In this document: positions 9,201 through 17,064 of the stretch, piece after piece
Position numbering within the stretch: position 1 is the stretch's first letter
How the letters are laid out: each line of letters begins with the position of its first letter
Assembly (NCBI RefSeq): GCF_900185015.1
Contig: NZ_FXYD01000003.1
Location: 124,001-188,000 of the forward strand
DNA length: 64,000 nucleotides
Source: Octadecabacter ascidiaceicola
GTDB lineage: Bacteria; Pseudomonadota; Alphaproteobacteria; Rhodobacterales; Rhodobacteraceae
Direction of reading: 5' to 3'
Made by a program: the position numbers and the translations under genes
Notes under the pieces: model-generated
What the model was told of the DNA's origin: nothing
The model's database searches: none
What the model saw: the letters and a program-made list of their open reading frames with translations, nothing else

Positions 9201-9521
9201 GCGGCGTTTGCCCAGCGTCAACAACCGACTGAGGCGGGCATAGGCCGCGCGGTCACAGGGCAAGGCGATCCACTCGACAGGGCTATCCGTAAGGACCAAA
9301 CGACAGCCGACAATCAACTGCGGCACGCTCGCGCCCTCAGCCTCGCGCTTCAGCTCTTTCAACGCGCTATAGGCCCGCACGACCCCCGCCAGTGAGTTGC
9401 GGTCCGTAATGGCAACCGCCGCCAGCCCAAGTTCGGCGGCCCGCGCGAGCAATTCTTCGGGATGCGACGCCCCCGTTAAAAAGGTAAAGTTCGTGGTGAC
9501 ACAGAGTTCCGCATACTTCAC
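6300..9521 (-). CDS. dnaE2: Error-prone DNA polymerase III alpha subunit ImuC/DnaE2
   Basis: 1073 residues. It begins with the DnaE2 start YAELCVTTNFTFLTGASHPE, a PHP domain, and has the palm motif CQGRGSAANSILCYLLGIT and the catalytic PPDIDVDFEHERR. It ends with an OB-fold region (ISVCGLVITRQRPGTASGVV). The GTG at 9521 was chosen because it overlaps the imuB stop as GTGA and gives the normal family N-terminus; a longer frame from 9608 reads through imuB. Together with ImuA and ImuB it performs damage-induced translesion synthesis and mutagenesis. Confidence 0.95.
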   Translation of the reverse strand: MKYAELCVTTNFTFLTGASHPEELLARAAELGLAAVAITDRNSLAGVVRAYSALKELKREAEGASVPQLIVGCRLVLTDSPVEWIALPCDRAAYARLSRLLTLGKRRAEKGDCHLQQRDLLENGKGMILIALPQVNVRAGAQHIQAIQQRYPSYVFLGAAPRYDGSDQAYFDACAYQARKVAAPMVAVGDVLMHRGSRHQLVDVLTCMREHITIDQIGTRALPNAERRLKGHSDMARLFRNHPAAIRRSMEIAARCTFCLSELSYEYPDEISEAESPQERLTRLAAEGMKRRYPNGATEKAHAQMKKELALVDKLEFPAYFLTVYDIVQFARSQGILCQGRGSAANSILCYLLGITDVSPETITMVVERFVSEFRGEPPDIDVDFEHERREEVIQHIYEKYGRHRAGLCATVIHFRSRAAIREVGKVMGLSQDVTAGLSSQIWGLSNGGADPDRIRELGLDPTDRRLAQTIRLIGEVIGFPRHLSQHVGGFVITKGRLDELCPISNAAMEDRTVIEWDKDDIDTLGILKVDVLGLGMLSCIRKSFDLLQLHEKQTLSIAKVPQADTATYDMLCVADAVGVFQVESRAQMNFLPRMKPREFYDLVIEVAIVRPGPIQGGMVHPYINRRQGREKPEPFGSALSEVTRKTLGVPLFQEQAMQIAVVGAGFTPEEADHLRRSLASFRRMGTIGTFRDKFINGMLANGYGVDVAERCFSQIEGFAEYGFPESHAAAFAMLAYVSAWLKCHHPAVFACALLNSQPMGFYAPAQIVRDAREHQVEVRPISVNHSTWDNTLERRMDGALALRLGFRQIKGFREEDADWIVAARGNGYSDPEGIWLQAGIAPATLEKLAEADAFCDTGLNRRDALWHVKAIKGANPLPLFDNSIEGEGIVEPVVTLPTMNLGEEVVEDYVSIRMSLRAHPMELLRPSMGEITPHAELVNAPLKRISVCGLVITRQRPGTASGVVFLTLEDETGVSNVIVWPKVYEQYRRTVMGGRLLRVHGFLQREGIVVHLIAQHIEDMSHCLSELGHPMDDAIGETQPQADDTPRTCKPQPRAMHPRDQAKRLFPSRDFH

Positions 9522-10984
9522 GGGAACTGCCCCTGCACAAACCAGCCTGGGTTTTGTGGCGTGTAAAACAGCCACAACCGCCGCCCCTGTTTGGTTTCCA
9601 CCTTCCAATAATCCCGCACGCCTGAACGCCAGTTTTCATCAGACAACCACCATTCCGGCGCGATCCGTTCTGGGCCAGTGGCGCGTTCCACCCGAAAGGA
9701 CATGCGCCGCCAGCGCAGATGGCGAGGCGGCACAGGGCCTGTTCCGACAATCGGTTCTGGCGGGAAAAGCTGGATCGGGCGTTCGCGCAGGGCCACCCAT
9801 GACCCCGATGGTTCAGAAAACGCGGCAGGCGCGATGACGTGGCTGCGTTCGGGAATATGGCTGTCCGCGGGCAAAAAGCGTTGCACGTTTTCCAGCCCGA
9901 TCCGGTTGCCAATCCGCGAGATCAGGTCATCCAACTTATTATCATTTCGCGCCTGTGAATGGGTCAGTTGCTGAACGGGCAGCGGCTCCACGGAGGTTGC
10001 CACAAGGCGCAATTGATCAATCCCAAACCCCGCATCAATCGCACCGACACCACGTTCAAACAGGGGCAAAATGCGCAACGGGTCGCGCAGCGGGCGGGCA
10101 AGGCGCACCTCAACCTCTTGGTTTTCTTTGTCGACGCGGCGCAAAATCAGCGACAGCACCCGCGCGCCCATTTCTTGGACCTTTAACTTATCGCAGAGCT
10201 TTTCAAGCAAACGGCCCGTACCGGCCATAACATCTGCTTCCAGCCCAATCGGGTCGGGCAAGGTCAGCCGCACCTGATACCTTGGCGGGTCCGGCAAGGG
10301 TGAGACCTCTTCGGCTTGCTCCCCCGTCGCCTGATCCAATCGCAACAAAACCTCGGCGCCAAATCTGCGGGCAACTGTGGCGCGGGGCAGCGCCACCAGT
10401 TCAGCGATGGTACGCACGCCAAGCCGTTGCAAACCAACGCTGCTTTTTTCATCCAGACGCAATGCGGCCACGGGCAGCGGGCCAATAGCATCAAGCAGTT
10501 GATCCTGCGCCGCGATCCCTTCCCCGTAATGGGCCAGCGCCCACGCTGCCCCGCGCGTATCTGCGATACCGCTGCGCACCGACAGGCCCGCACGTTTCAG
10601 GCGCAGATGGATGTCATGCAGCAGGCTAGGCTCTCCTCCAAACAAATGTGTGGACCCTGTGACGTCCATGACCAAACCGTCCGCACCATCCAGCCCGACC
10701 CACGGGCAATACCGTTTCGCCCAACGCGCCAAGGTGTGCAAAAATTTCTGATCCCCCACAGGGTCCGCCGGATGGCTTTGCAGATCACGGCAAAAGGCCC
10801 GCGCATCCGAAAACCCCATGCCAACCTGCAACCCCTGCTGCGTTGCCTGCTGGTTCAGGCAGTAAACCCGTTCGGTGTTGCTGTGTCGTCGGGTCAGCGC
10901 AAAGGGGCCATCAACGGGACGCGCCCTGAGGAACCGGTCGCTCGCCAGCCTCGGAAACCACAATGATACGACGCGTCTCGGCAT
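9518..10984 (-). CDS. imuB: ImuB, Y-family polymerase-like mutagenesis factor
   Basis: 488 residues resembling Y-family polymerases but with the catalytic carboxylates missing: the N-terminus reads SLWFPRLASDRF instead of a DxDxFYA motif, and the usual SIDE motif is replaced by GLVMDVTGSTHLFGG. This is the known state of ImuB, which acts as an adaptor linking the beta clamp, ImuA and DnaE2. A QLVDxxx-type clamp motif is plausible near DQLRLVA but not certain. Its start lies about 70 bases inside imuA, and its stop overlaps the dnaE2 start by 4 bases. Confidence 0.93.
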   Translation of the reverse strand: MPRRVVSLWFPRLASDRFLRARPVDGPFALTRRHSNTERVYCLNQQATQQGLQVGMGFSDARAFCRDLQSHPADPVGDQKFLHTLARWAKRYCPWVGLDGADGLVMDVTGSTHLFGGEPSLLHDIHLRLKRAGLSVRSGIADTRGAAWALAHYGEGIAAQDQLLDAIGPLPVAALRLDEKSSVGLQRLGVRTIAELVALPRATVARRFGAEVLLRLDQATGEQAEEVSPLPDPPRYQVRLTLPDPIGLEADVMAGTGRLLEKLCDKLKVQEMGARVLSLILRRVDKENQEVEVRLARPLRDPLRILPLFERGVGAIDAGFGIDQLRLVATSVEPLPVQQLTHSQARNDNKLDDLISRIGNRIGLENVQRFLPADSHIPERSHVIAPAAFSEPSGSWVALRERPIQLFPPEPIVGTGPVPPRHLRWRRMSFRVERATGPERIAPEWWLSDENWRSGVRDYWKVETKQGRRLWLFYTPQNPGWFVQGQFP

Positions 10985-11501
10985 TCCAGCGCACAGTCCA
11001 AGCTGTTAATGTTCCTGATTTGTTCTTAATAATTTCCCAACGCTGAAGAGTCGAGTCCGCAGCATCAAAGATAGGCTCGCAACGCCAACGGGTTTGCGCG
11101 GCATTGCTGCCCATCCCGTCCGGTAGAATGCATAGCCCCGTCGATTTCCCCGTTTCAGCCGCCAGCTGCAAACGCCGCCCAGCGGTCAGACCGATTGGCT
11201 TGGTGAGTTCAATAACCGTCACCCCAACCGCCCCCGAACGCAGAGATTCCTCGGCCGTTGCCAGAACCTCGGTTTGGTCTTTACCCTTCGCAAGCAAAAG
11301 GCGATGCGGATCAACGTACTGGCCAAACCCGACGGGGTTTATTTGATCAGACAACCATGCCTCCCTTATCCACAAAACAGACGCTTGCTGCTGCCCTGCC
11401 AGCGCAAATGCAAAGCTAAACGCACTCGGGCCGCAGGCCTCATGCACGCGCTTGGATTGCAGTGGGAAATATGTCGACAGGTCGGAATCCATAGCACACA
11501 T
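10911..11501 (-). CDS. imuA: ImuA, RecA/SulA-like mutagenesis factor
   Basis: About 196 residues from the ATG at 11501. An ATG at 11492 and a TTG at 11507 are alternatives; 11501 has a GGCGAG a suitable distance upstream. The protein begins HEACGPSAFSFAFALAGQQQ and follows the ImuA pattern of a degenerate RecA fold with no Walker A. First gene of the imuA-imuB-dnaE2 cassette, which LexA controls in relatives, yet no clear GTTC-N7-GTTC box was found between 11502 and 11560. Only 29 bases separate it from the upstream gene, so it may also be read from further upstream. Confidence 0.88.
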   Translation of the reverse strand: MCAMDSDLSTYFPLQSKRVHEACGPSAFSFAFALAGQQQASVLWIREAWLSDQINPVGFGQYVDPHRLLLAKGKDQTEVLATAEESLRSGAVGVTVIELTKPIGLTAGRRLQLAAETGKSTGLCILPDGMGSNAAQTRWRCEPIFDAADSTLQRWEIIKNKSGTLTAWTVRWNAETRRIIVVSEAGERPVPQGASR

Positions 11502-11530
11502 TATCAAACTCGCCGCCGATTTCTAGGAAC

Positions 11531-12547
11531 TTATCCCACCCAAGGGCGCGCTTGTTTGATGGCGAGATACCCGTCGCGGTCAATTTTGAATTCCACGTCC
11601 ATCGCGAAATTCTCATCCGTGGAGCGGCCATAAAGAAACTGAAAATGCGTCTGGATTTTCTTGAGTTGCAACGCGAGCTCCATCAGGTCTTTGAGTTCGA
11701 TCACGGTTTCATCCGCCGCGACGAGGCTTGAGCGGCGGATGTAAACTGTTTCATAGGGCTGCGGTTTGGCCGGGTCGATGTTTTGCAGCAACAGGACCTC
11801 TTCGGCGGTTTGCGCGCCGTCGGGGTTGGTCACCATGTCCTCGACAACTTGAGCGTTGATGAAATACCCCTCAAACGTTGGGAAATAGAAATTACGAGTC
11901 AGAGCAACGCCGTTCACCCGTTCATCGTCGAAGTTCGGATGCACCAACACCCCCATCGCTGCGGTTAGATGATCGATGCGGTAAAACTCGCGTTCGTTAT
12001 AGGCCCGTAGGTTCCAAAGGCTGGCCCAGACCTGTTTGAACGATTTCTCGATATGACCTTCGTCAAGACGGTGCGTGTAACTGTCGTACAGCCCTGCCCC
12101 CGTGAAGCCGACTAAGTCCTCGTTGTTGGCGCCGGATCGGCAGCGCGGCGTCGTGCCCTCAGGAAATGCACGGTGCATTGCATCAAGTTTATCGCGCATT
12201 GGCGTGGTCATTGGGGTGGCTTTGATGTCTTTGCGAAACGCCTTCAACAGGTCTTTTCGCTGCACGTCATCTTGAAACGCGGGATCGTTCATCATGGATT
12301 GCGCCGCGTCGTAAAGCCCGTTCGCAACCATAAAGTCGTGGTAAAAAGAGAACGGAACCGCGAAGCCATTGGGCACATATTTCGGGTCAATCGCGCGGCG
12401 CAGTTCCGCGAGGTTGGTTGCTTTGGCACCATACGCATCCGCCCGCGTCCATGCCACATCATCCAATGCCACGATATCGCGAGGTCCTAGATTTCTGGGT
12501 GGGGTTTGGGGGCTGTCAGGGCGGCGGGATTCGAGCGTGGCAAGCAT
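11531..12547 (-). pseudogene. PEP/pyruvate-binding (PPDK N-terminal-like) fragment, probably 5'-truncated
   Basis: The frame holds the pyruvate-phosphate-dikinase-type nucleotide-binding fold: AKATNLAELRR, CRSGANNEDLVGFTGAGLYDS (the RSxxxxED phosphate-binding segment), then the ending YLAIKQARPW that usually closes this domain. Full PEP-synthase-like proteins with this domain are much longer. Here the frame opens only at an ATG at 12547 or a GTG at 12607, with no visible ribosome site, directly behind the terminator of the upstream permease gene. It therefore looks like the 3' remnant of a longer gene; a genuine short protein is the alternative. Confidence 0.6.
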
Positions 12548-12612
12548 CTCGGCCGTTGTTACGAATGTCCAACGGGGGATATCCTGACTTCGGCAAGACG
12601 TCGCCACACTAC

Positions 12613-12643
12613 GAAAAAGGCCCCCGCAGTGATGCGAGGGCCT
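12613..12643 (-). terminator. Rho-independent terminator of the NCS2 permease gene
   Basis: Reading leftward, AGGCCC-TCGCA pairs with TGCGGGGGCCT around a 4-base loop with one mismatch, and is followed by TTTTTCG. It lies 26 bases after the permease stop. Confidence 0.85.
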
Positions 12644-12668
12644 GTGTTGGATTGAGTATTGCCGCGAC

Positions 12669-13979
12669 TTAGTCTTCGTGTGGAAGCACCAAGTTCAAGA
12701 CCACAGCCATCAAAGCAGTTGGAGCAACAGCGGATGTTGCCAGAACCTTCAGCGTACCTGGCAAGTATTGAACTGCCGTTGGCACAAGGTTCAGACCCAG
12801 ACCAAAGGCGAGCGAGACTGCGATGATAACCATGTTGCGGCGGCTCATCTGAACCTCTGACAACATGTTCAGACCTGCAGAAGCAACCATACCGAACATC
12901 ACGATCACACCGCCGCCAAGAACTGGCAGTGGCATCGACGCAATAACAGCACCGATCTTTGGCATCAGGCCACAAACGATCAGGATGATACCGCCAATCG
13001 TCACAACGTGACGCGACATGATCCCAGTCATACCCACGATACCAACGTTCTGGCTGAAGGATGTGTTTGGCAGGCCACCGAACACGCCGGCTACCGCAGT
13101 ACCAAGACCGTCAGCGTAAGTCGCGCCGGCGATCTCTTCGTCCGTTGCATCACGTCCAGCACCTGCTTTGGCTGTCGCGGATGCGTCGCCAACGGTTTCG
13201 ATCGCGGACACGATGGACACGATGGTCACCGCAATGACCGCGCCAAGGTTGAATTCAAACCCATATGGCAACGGCTTGATTGGAGTAATCCAAGAAGCAC
13301 CGGATACAGCACCGAAGTTGACCATACCCAGCGCGTAGGCCAATGCGTAACCCGCCAGAAGGCCGATCAGGATTGCAGCATTAGACAGCGCGCCTTTGGT
13401 GAAGAACTTAAGGATCAAAGACACAACGATAACTGTCAAAGCAACAGACCAGTGCATCAATGACCCAAAGCTTTCAGCTTCCATCTGGAAGGACGCCGCA
13501 CCGCCAGCTGCATACTTAATCGCCACTGGAATGAGATACAGACCAATCGCCAAAATCACGAGGCCAGTGACAAGCGGCGGGAACAAGAAGCGAATGTTCT
13601 TGATTACTGCACCAAGCAAAAAGTGGATCACACCACCGATGATACATGCGGTCAAAGCAACGCTAAGACCCATAGTCGCTGCGATGCCTGCTAGAACGCC
13701 AACAAACGCAAAGGACGTTCCCTGCATGATTGGCAAGCGCGCACCGATCGGGCCGATTCCGACAGTTTGAAACAGCGTTGCGATACCCGCAAACAACATT
13801 GCCATTTGGATCAGGTAGATTTGTTCCGGCCCGCCAAACGCAAGGCCCGCAGCCCCAGCAACGATAATGGATGGCGTCACGTTTGAGGCGAACATCGCCA
13901 GCACGTGTTGAAAGCCTAGCGGTACCGCCTGCGCCAGCGGCGGCGTCACATTTGGATCTGAATAAGCAGTATCTGTCAT
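12669..13979 (-). CDS. NCS2 family uracil/xanthine (probably urate or purine) permease
   Basis: 436 residues with about 12-14 membrane segments. NCS2 landmarks are QHVLAMFASNVTPSIIVAGA near the start, GTSFAFVGVLAG, the substrate-site segment ETVGDASATAKAG (equivalent to the ETxGD region) and GLPNTSFSQNVGIVGMTG. It couples nucleobase uptake to proton or sodium entry. Being directly downstream of ureide-degrading genes on the same strand suggests urate, xanthine or a related purine rather than uracil as the real substrate; that is inference. Confidence 0.85.
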   Translation of the reverse strand: MTDTAYSDPNVTPPLAQAVPLGFQHVLAMFASNVTPSIIVAGAAGLAFGGPEQIYLIQMAMLFAGIATLFQTVGIGPIGARLPIMQGTSFAFVGVLAGIAATMGLSVALTACIIGGVIHFLLGAVIKNIRFLFPPLVTGLVILAIGLYLIPVAIKYAAGGAASFQMEAESFGSLMHWSVALTVIVVSLILKFFTKGALSNAAILIGLLAGYALAYALGMVNFGAVSGASWITPIKPLPYGFEFNLGAVIAVTIVSIVSAIETVGDASATAKAGAGRDATDEEIAGATYADGLGTAVAGVFGGLPNTSFSQNVGIVGMTGIMSRHVVTIGGIILIVCGLMPKIGAVIASMPLPVLGGGVIVMFGMVASAGLNMLSEVQMSRRNMVIIAVSLAFGLGLNLVPTAVQYLPGTLKVLATSAVAPTALMAVVLNLVLPHED

Positions 13980-14039
13980 TGTTATTGTCCCTTTATTTTT
14001 CCCTAGAGTTAGTTTTGACCCGTCTTGCGCGGGCTTTGT

Positions 14040-14522
14040 TTATGGTTCGATGATGACTGGATCGTCGAACCAATGTTCTTGTAAATTCTCACCCGAACCG
14101 ATCCTATCGACCACTGCAAAGAGGCCGGGGGATGCAAGCGGGGTACACACTCCATGCCATATGTTGCGGTGATAATTGATCGCCTGTCCAGATTTAGTGA
14201 TGAATGCCTGCAGATTGTCCGGCACACCGTTGTTATCTTGCGCCACTATGACGAGGAACGAGTGCTCGGTCATTGGGATGAAAGCTTGGCTGCCATCGGG
14301 GTGGCGCTCCATCATGTCCAGCGTGTACGGAAAGCTTCGTGGCTGCGCGTTAAACAGGCTAATTCCCGCCTGACCGTCAGTAAAATCAAGCTCTGCGCGG
14401 TCATGAAACCGTCCGCACAGACCCTGATTGATCATCTTGTCCGCCTCACCCGAACAGTCCAGCACATCGCCAAACGGGGCAAAGGCGTCTGCAGTTAGTG
14501 GGAGTGCTTTGACGTGGTTCAT
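14040..14522 (-). CDS. allA: Ureidoglycolate lyase
   Basis: 160 residues, the normal AllA length. It shows PLTADAFAPFGDVL at the start, FPYTLDMMERHPDGSQAFIP (the cupin-like metal and substrate segment with HPxGSQAFxP), YHRNIWHGVCTPL and a final DRIG. It splits ureidoglycolate into glyoxylate and urea. Its ATG overlaps the stop of the upstream fusion gene (ATGA), so the two are translationally coupled. Confidence 0.92.
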   Translation of the reverse strand: MNHVKALPLTADAFAPFGDVLDCSGEADKMINQGLCGRFHDRAELDFTDGQAGISLFNAQPRSFPYTLDMMERHPDGSQAFIPMTEHSFLVIVAQDNNGVPDNLQAFITKSGQAINYHRNIWHGVCTPLASPGLFAVVDRIGSGENLQEHWFDDPVIIEP

Positions 14523-15925
14523 GCGAAATGATCCATCAAGCGGTGCTCAGCGATGCGTTCAACTTGCTTACATGCGGTAGCGAATTCGGTTTCGGTGTCA
14601 TGTTCAATACGGGTATAGAACGCCGCCAAGATGCTGGCCTTGTCGTTGTCACGCACAGCGATGATGAAAGGGAAGCCATGCTTTTCAACATATTGGGTGT
14701 TGAGCGCCTGAAAGGTCTCACGTTCTTCGTCCGTCAGCGCGTCCAGCCCAGCGCCTGCCTGTTCAGACGTGCTTTCTGCGGTCAGACGACCGGCAGCGGC
14801 GAGCTTACCGGCCAAATCAGGGTGTGCGATCAAAACGCTAAGGCGCTCGTCACGGCTGGCGCTGCGAAACATCCGGCAAAGCGCTGAATGAACACCCGCG
14901 GCACTGTCATGGGTTACGCCAAGGCCCAGCCCATAGGCACGTTCTGCGATCCACGGCGAATGTTCAAAGATACCGCCAAAAGCAGACACAAAATCCGCTT
15001 CACCCATCTTGCTTGGACGCGCCCAACGTTTCGCTGGATTCTGCGCCGCCCAATGGTCCGCAATCTGTTCCCGGGTGGCAAACCAAACACCGTCATGTCC
15101 GTTGGCGTATTCGATGAAATCCTGCAACGCCTGAGCACGACCGGGCCTGCCAACAAGGCGGCAATGCAACCCCAGCGACATCATCCGCCCGCCTTCCGCG
15201 TAAAGCACATCGAACGTCGCCTTCAGGTAGTCAAAGTACTGCGTTCCGGAATTGAACCCCTGCGGCGTGGCAAACCGCATGTCGTTGCAATCTAGCGTGT
15301 AAGGCACGATCAACTGGTCCTGATCGCCGAACTCCAGCCAATACGGAACGTCGTCAGCGTAGCTGTCGGCGATATATTTGAAACCGCCGTCTTCAGCCGC
15401 CAAACGGATCGTGTTTTCACTAGACCGCCCTGTGTACCAGCCACGAGGGCGCGACCCGACAACTTCGGTGTGCAACCGGACTGCTTCCGCGATCTGGGTA
15501 CGTTCTTCATCCTCGGGCATGTCTTTGTGCTCAACCCATTTCAAACCGTGCGACGCAACTTCCCAGCCAGCCTCAAGCATGGCCTTCACCTGCTCAGGGG
15601 CACGAGCGAGCGCCGTTGCAACTCCGTAAACGGTTATTGGTAAATGGTTCAGGATACGGTGAAGGCGCCAAAACCCAGCGCGCGCACCATACTCATAGAT
15701 AGACTCCATGTTCGCATGACGTTGCCCGGGCCAAGCCGCCGCGCCTACGATTTCAGATAGAAATGCCTCAGACGCAGCATCCCCGTGTAGGATGTTGTTT
15801 TCCCCGCCCTCTTCATAATTAAGTACGATCTGCACGGCGATGCGCGCGCCACCCGGCCAGTTCGCAGGTGGTGGTGTTGCGCCGTAACCAGTTAGGTCGC
15901 GCGGGTATGCAGATTTGTCGGTCAT
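14519..15925 (-). CDS. Allantoinase (PuuE type) - OHCU decarboxylase fusion
   Basis: 468 residues with two enzymes. Residues 1-300 are a cofactor-independent PuuE-type allantoinase of the polysaccharide deacetylase family (YPRDLTGYGATPP, VNYEEG-type NYEEGGENN, YGARAGFWRL). Residues about 305-468 are 2-oxo-4-hydroxy-4-carboxy-5-ureidoimidazoline decarboxylase (HPDLAGKLAAAGRLTAESTS, GFPFIIAVR). One polypeptide thus makes S-allantoin from the OHCU intermediate and opens it to allantoate. Such fusions are known in proteobacteria. Uricase and hydroxyisourate hydrolase are not in the window. Confidence 0.9.
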   Translation of the reverse strand: MTDKSAYPRDLTGYGATPPPANWPGGARIAVQIVLNYEEGGENNILHGDAASEAFLSEIVGAAAWPGQRHANMESIYEYGARAGFWRLHRILNHLPITVYGVATALARAPEQVKAMLEAGWEVASHGLKWVEHKDMPEDEERTQIAEAVRLHTEVVGSRPRGWYTGRSSENTIRLAAEDGGFKYIADSYADDVPYWLEFGDQDQLIVPYTLDCNDMRFATPQGFNSGTQYFDYLKATFDVLYAEGGRMMSLGLHCRLVGRPGRAQALQDFIEYANGHDGVWFATREQIADHWAAQNPAKRWARPSKMGEADFVSAFGGIFEHSPWIAERAYGLGLGVTHDSAAGVHSALCRMFRSASRDERLSVLIAHPDLAGKLAAAGRLTAESTSEQAGAGLDALTDEERETFQALNTQYVEKHGFPFIIAVRDNDKASILAAFYTRIEHDTETEFATACKQVERIAEHRLMDHFA

Positions 15926-16067
15926 TTGGGCCCCTAATTCTTAATTGGATGTTAATCTAAAAAAACCGCGGCATTATCAAGAAATTCCTAAAAGACTCTT
16001 TCGTGACCCTTGCTTGCTGTGAATGTGATGATCCACGGCAAGCGGCGCATAAAGCAAATTCTTTTTA

Positions 16068-16084
16068 TTGCGAATAATTCGCAA
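16068..16084. promoter_or_regulatory. 17-bp palindrome, probable Mur/Fur-family operator of sitABCD
   Basis: TTGCGAATAATTCGCAA is a perfect palindrome around a central A. It lies just before a plausible -35 (TTGACT, 16090-16095) and -10 (ATAACT, 16113-16118) pair, upstream of a Mn/Fe importer. Fur-family sites in alphaproteobacteria (Mur boxes) have this size and AT-centred symmetry. The regulator gene is not in the window. Confidence 0.7.
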
Positions 16085-16146
16085 CTACATTGACTTCCTG
16101 CCCCTAGCGCCCATAACTCATGTTGAAATCTATTGGAGACATAGGC

Positions 16147-17064
16147 ATGTCCTCGCGTACCCTTATTGTAACCGCTGTACTTATTCTGGGCGTGATCGCC
16201 GCCATCTTTTTCGGCCGCTCGACACTTAGCCCATCCGCGCAGTCTAATGAATTTAAGGTCGTAACAACCTTCACAGTTATCGCAGACATGGCCCGTAATG
16301 TGGCTGGGGACGCGGCAACCGTTGAGTCCATCACCCGTGCTGGCGCCGAAATTCACGGCTACCAACCAACCCCCCGTGATCTTGTTCGTGCGTCCGACGC
16401 TGACTTGATCCTTTGGAACGGCATGAACCTTGAACTCTGGTTTGAGCAATTCATCGGCAATGTCGACGAAGTCCCTTCCGCGACGATTTCCGAAGGGATC
16501 GAAACGATGTCTATCGCGGCAGGCAGTTACGAAGGCCTGCCGAACCCGCACGCATGGATGAGCCTTGATAACGCGTTGGTCTATATCGACAACATTCAGG
16601 CTGCGATGTCCGAGCACGACCCAGATAACGCCGAAACTTACGCTGCAAACGCAGCGGCCTATAAAGCAGAAATCACCGCTGCGATTGCGCCTTTGCGCGA
16701 ACAGATCTACGCAATTCCGGAAAGCGAACGTTGGCTTGTGACCTGCGAAGGGGCCTTCAGCTACCTTGCACGGGATTTCGGATTGAAGGAAGCCTACCTT
16801 TGGCCGATGAACGCCGACCAAACCGGCACGCCGCAACAGGTGCGCAGCGTCATTGATACCGTGCGTGAAAACAACGTGCGGGCGGTGTTCTGTGAAAGTA
16901 CCGTAAACACCGACCCTGCCGAACAGGTCGCCCGCGAAACAGGCGCGACCTATGGCGGTGTGCTGTACGTGGACTCGCTGTCGCTCGCAGATGGCCCCGT
17001 GCCGACATACCTAGATCTGCTGCGCGTCACCACTGAAACGGTTGTTGAAGGATTAGCGCAGTGA
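16147..17064 (+). CDS. sitA: Manganese/iron ABC transporter substrate-binding protein
   Basis: 305 residues from the ATG at 16147, chosen over 16120 because GGAG (16135-16138) is well placed before it. An N-terminal membrane or signal segment (LIVTAVLILGVIAAIFFG) precedes the cluster A-I fold. VVTTFTVIADMARNVAGD, then GAEIHGYQPTPRDLVRASDADLILWNG, is characteristic of SitA/MntC-type Mn(II)/Fe(II) binders rather than ZnuA, which carries a His-rich loop absent here. Likely metal ligands are H in IHGY, H in NPHAW, E in CEGAF and D in YVDSL. First gene of sitABCD, overlapping sitB by GTGA. Confidence 0.9.
   Translation: MSSRTLIVTAVLILGVIAAIFFGRSTLSPSAQSNEFKVVTTFTVIADMARNVAGDAATVESITRAGAEIHGYQPTPRDLVRASDADLILWNGMNLELWFEQFIGNVDEVPSATISEGIETMSIAAGSYEGLPNPHAWMSLDNALVYIDNIQAAMSEHDPDNAETYAANAAAYKAEITAAIAPLREQIYAIPESERWLVTCEGAFSYLARDFGLKEAYLWPMNADQTGTPQQVRSVIDTVRENNVRAVFCESTVNTDPAEQVARETGATYGGVLYVDSLSLADGPVPTYLDLLRVTTETVVEGLAQ

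Noticed and set aside
9522-9608. Longer dnaE2 start
   Set aside because: These residues come from reading imuB in another frame; the GTG at 9521 gives the family N-terminus and overlaps the imuB stop.
11502-11560. LexA (SOS) box before imuA
   Set aside because: GAAC occurs at 11527-11530, but the second half at the proper 7-base spacing reads ACCC, so the GTTC-N7-GTTC pattern is not met.
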